Source: Sedimentibacter sp. zth1
GTDB lineage: Bacteria; Bacillota; Clostridia; Tissierellales; Sedimentibacteraceae
Assembly: GCF_017352195.1 (NCBI RefSeq)
Contig: NZ_CP071445.1
Location: forward strand, 930,001 to 994,000
Length of the DNA stretch: 64,000 nucleotides
Reading direction: 5' to 3'
The notes under the pieces: model-generated
Told to the model about the DNA's origin: nothing
The model's database searches: none
Seen by the model: the letters and a program-made list of their open reading frames with translations, nothing else
Shown here: piece by piece, positions 63,180 through 64,000 of the stretch
Numbering within the stretch: the first letter of the stretch is position 1
Layout: each line of letters begins with the position of its first letter
Position numbers and translations under genes: made by a program

Positions 63180-64000
63180 TTATTTAAATAAATCTTCTAA
63201 TCCTTTTAATTTATCACCTATTGTAAACTCTTCATTATTGTTTGAAGAGTATGAAACTGGACCTTTTTTACTAGAAAACTCATCAGTTTCCTTTTCTTCA
63301 AGAACAAATGTTAAATCTAGTTTTTTACCTTTTCTATCTATATAAGTAATTTTTGCATCTTTTTCTTCACCAATTTTTACTACTTTTGCAGGTGTTCTTA
63401 ATCTTTCTGAAGAAACTTTAGCAATAGGCACAAAACATTCTACATCTTCACTAGCGTGAACATATACACCCTCTAATAATATTCTTGTTACTTTTACAGG
63501 AATAATTTGTCCAACAGTTAAATCTTTTGCAAATTTATCAAATGGATGCTCAACTAATTGTTTCATTCCTAAATTAACTTTTCTTTCTTTTTTGTTTATG
63601 TTAATTATTTTAACAGATATTTCATCTCCAACGTTAACTACATCAGTAACTTTTTCAATTCTTAACCAAGAAATATCTTTAATGTGTAGTAAACAATCTA
63701 TATCATCAACTGTTACAAATGCACCAAAATCTACTACTCTTACTACTTTGCCAGTTACGATTTGTCCAACTTTATTATCATCGCAGAATATTGCCCAAGG
63801 ACTTTTTATAGTTGCTTTATAGCTTAATGATAATTTTTTGTTTTCTATATCTATGCTCTTAACTTTAACTTTTATTTTGTCTCCAACATTAACTACTTCT
63901 GATGGATGCTTAATTCTGTTCCAAGAAATTTCATTGATATGAAGTAATCCGTCTACTCCGTTGATGTCTACGAAAGCACCATAAGCTTGAAGATTTTTAA
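63180..64000 (-). CDS. S1 RNA-binding domain protein, ribosomal protein S1-like (3' part)
   Basis: The frame is open from the right edge (first full codon 63998-64000) to the stop at 63180. It encodes at least the last three S1 domains: AYGAFVDINGVDGLLHINEI with SWNRIKHPSEVVNVGD; then VRVVDFGAFVTVDDIDCLLH; then a weaker one (ILLEGVYVHASEDVECFVPI). A Ser/Asn-rich tail and GDKLKGLEDLFK end it. It is related to bacterial S1/RpsA-type proteins that bind mRNA. The length and number of domains are unknown since the start lies outside. ATG codons inside this frame (for example 63566) are internal. Confidence 0.85.
   Translation of the reverse strand, partial: KNLQAYGAFVDINGVDGLLHINEISWNRIKHPSEVVNVGDKIKVKVKSIDIENKKLSLSYKATIKSPWAIFCDDNKVGQIVTGKVVRVVDFGAFVTVDDIDCLLHIKDISWLRIEKVTDVVNVGDEISVKIININKKERKVNLGMKQLVEHPFDKFAKDLTVGQIIPVKVTRILLEGVYVHASEDVECFVPIAKVSSERLRTPAKVVKIGEEKDAKITYIDRKGKKLDLTFVLEEKETDEFSSKKGPVSYSSNNNEEFTIGDKLKGLEDLFK

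Noticed and set aside
1-64000. tRNA or rRNA genes
   Set aside because: I saw no cloverleaf with GTTCGAATC-type arm or rRNA segment on either strand; a tRNAscan run would settle it.

Overview
The window comes from a low-GC, strictly anaerobic member of the Firmicutes, most likely a clostridium-like or Tissierella-like lineage. Coding sequence is AT-rich with strong AGGAGG-type ribosome binding sites. The gene content fits an amino-acid-fermenting anaerobe: reverse rubrerythrin, PerR-type regulator, clostridial flavodiiron protein, two-subunit iron-sulfur fumarase, BrnQ, asparaginase, M42 aminopeptidases and a nucleoside ABC transporter. I cannot name the species. Most genes lie on the minus strand.

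Positions 1-16100 form a polymorphic RHS toxin locus read on the minus strand. It holds one intact, secreted 2,748-residue RHS protein (7518-15764) with a toxin tip and a colicin-D-immunity-like partner. Downstream lie at least three silent or decayed C-terminal cassettes: 12-2195, 2547-3584 and 3682-6250. The two with a preserved RHS core are nearly identical to the intact gene there, and the intact gene looks like a mosaic of both just after the core. A cyclic-di-GMP-I riboswitch followed by an intrinsic terminator sits in the 5' leader of the intact gene. An IS3 remnant and a broken tyrosine recombinase separate the active gene from the cassettes.

Positions 16340-17612 are a 325-bp tandem repeat (four copies). 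Its core is a long imperfect palindrome that recurs at 35.6 kb and three times at 41.1-42.0 kb. Next to the array is a VanW / adenylation enzyme / carrier protein operon. It is followed by an Lsa/CplR-like ABC-F gene and a ribosomal-protection tet-like gene that is broken by a deletion at a 12-bp repeat. The last two sit behind a promoter, a six-codon leader peptide and a terminator, as in inducible attenuation.

Positions 24-32.7 kb hold stress and housekeeping genes: histidine phosphatase, methyltransferase, PerR and reverse rubrerythrin, an XRE regulator with a membrane partner, an ECF S component, a catalytically altered E2-like acyltransferase, a flavodiiron protein, a GNAT, and a MerR gene with a textbook 19-bp-spacer promoter. 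At 32733-35085 four copies of a 36-bp sequence that looks like a type II CRISPR repeat are spaced 0.3-1.3 kb apart. Small membrane or exported protein genes and 3' gene fragments lie between them, which is the least explained structure in the window.

From 36 kb on there are an asparaginase/NhaC operon with a divergent RpiR regulator, a DUF4176-like lipoprotein, a GNAT, a DUF362 ferredoxin, an AIM24 protein, fumarase with BrnQ, guanine deaminase, a tyrosine-recombinase-like gene overlapping a heterodimeric ABC exporter, thymidine kinase, a four-gene nucleoside ABC transporter, three tandem M42 peptidases, and the 3' part of an S1-domain protein that runs off the right edge. Purine and pyrimidine salvage (guanine deaminase, thymidine kinase, nucleoside uptake) and peptide/amino-acid use (M42, asparaginase, BrnQ, NhaC) are the main metabolic themes.
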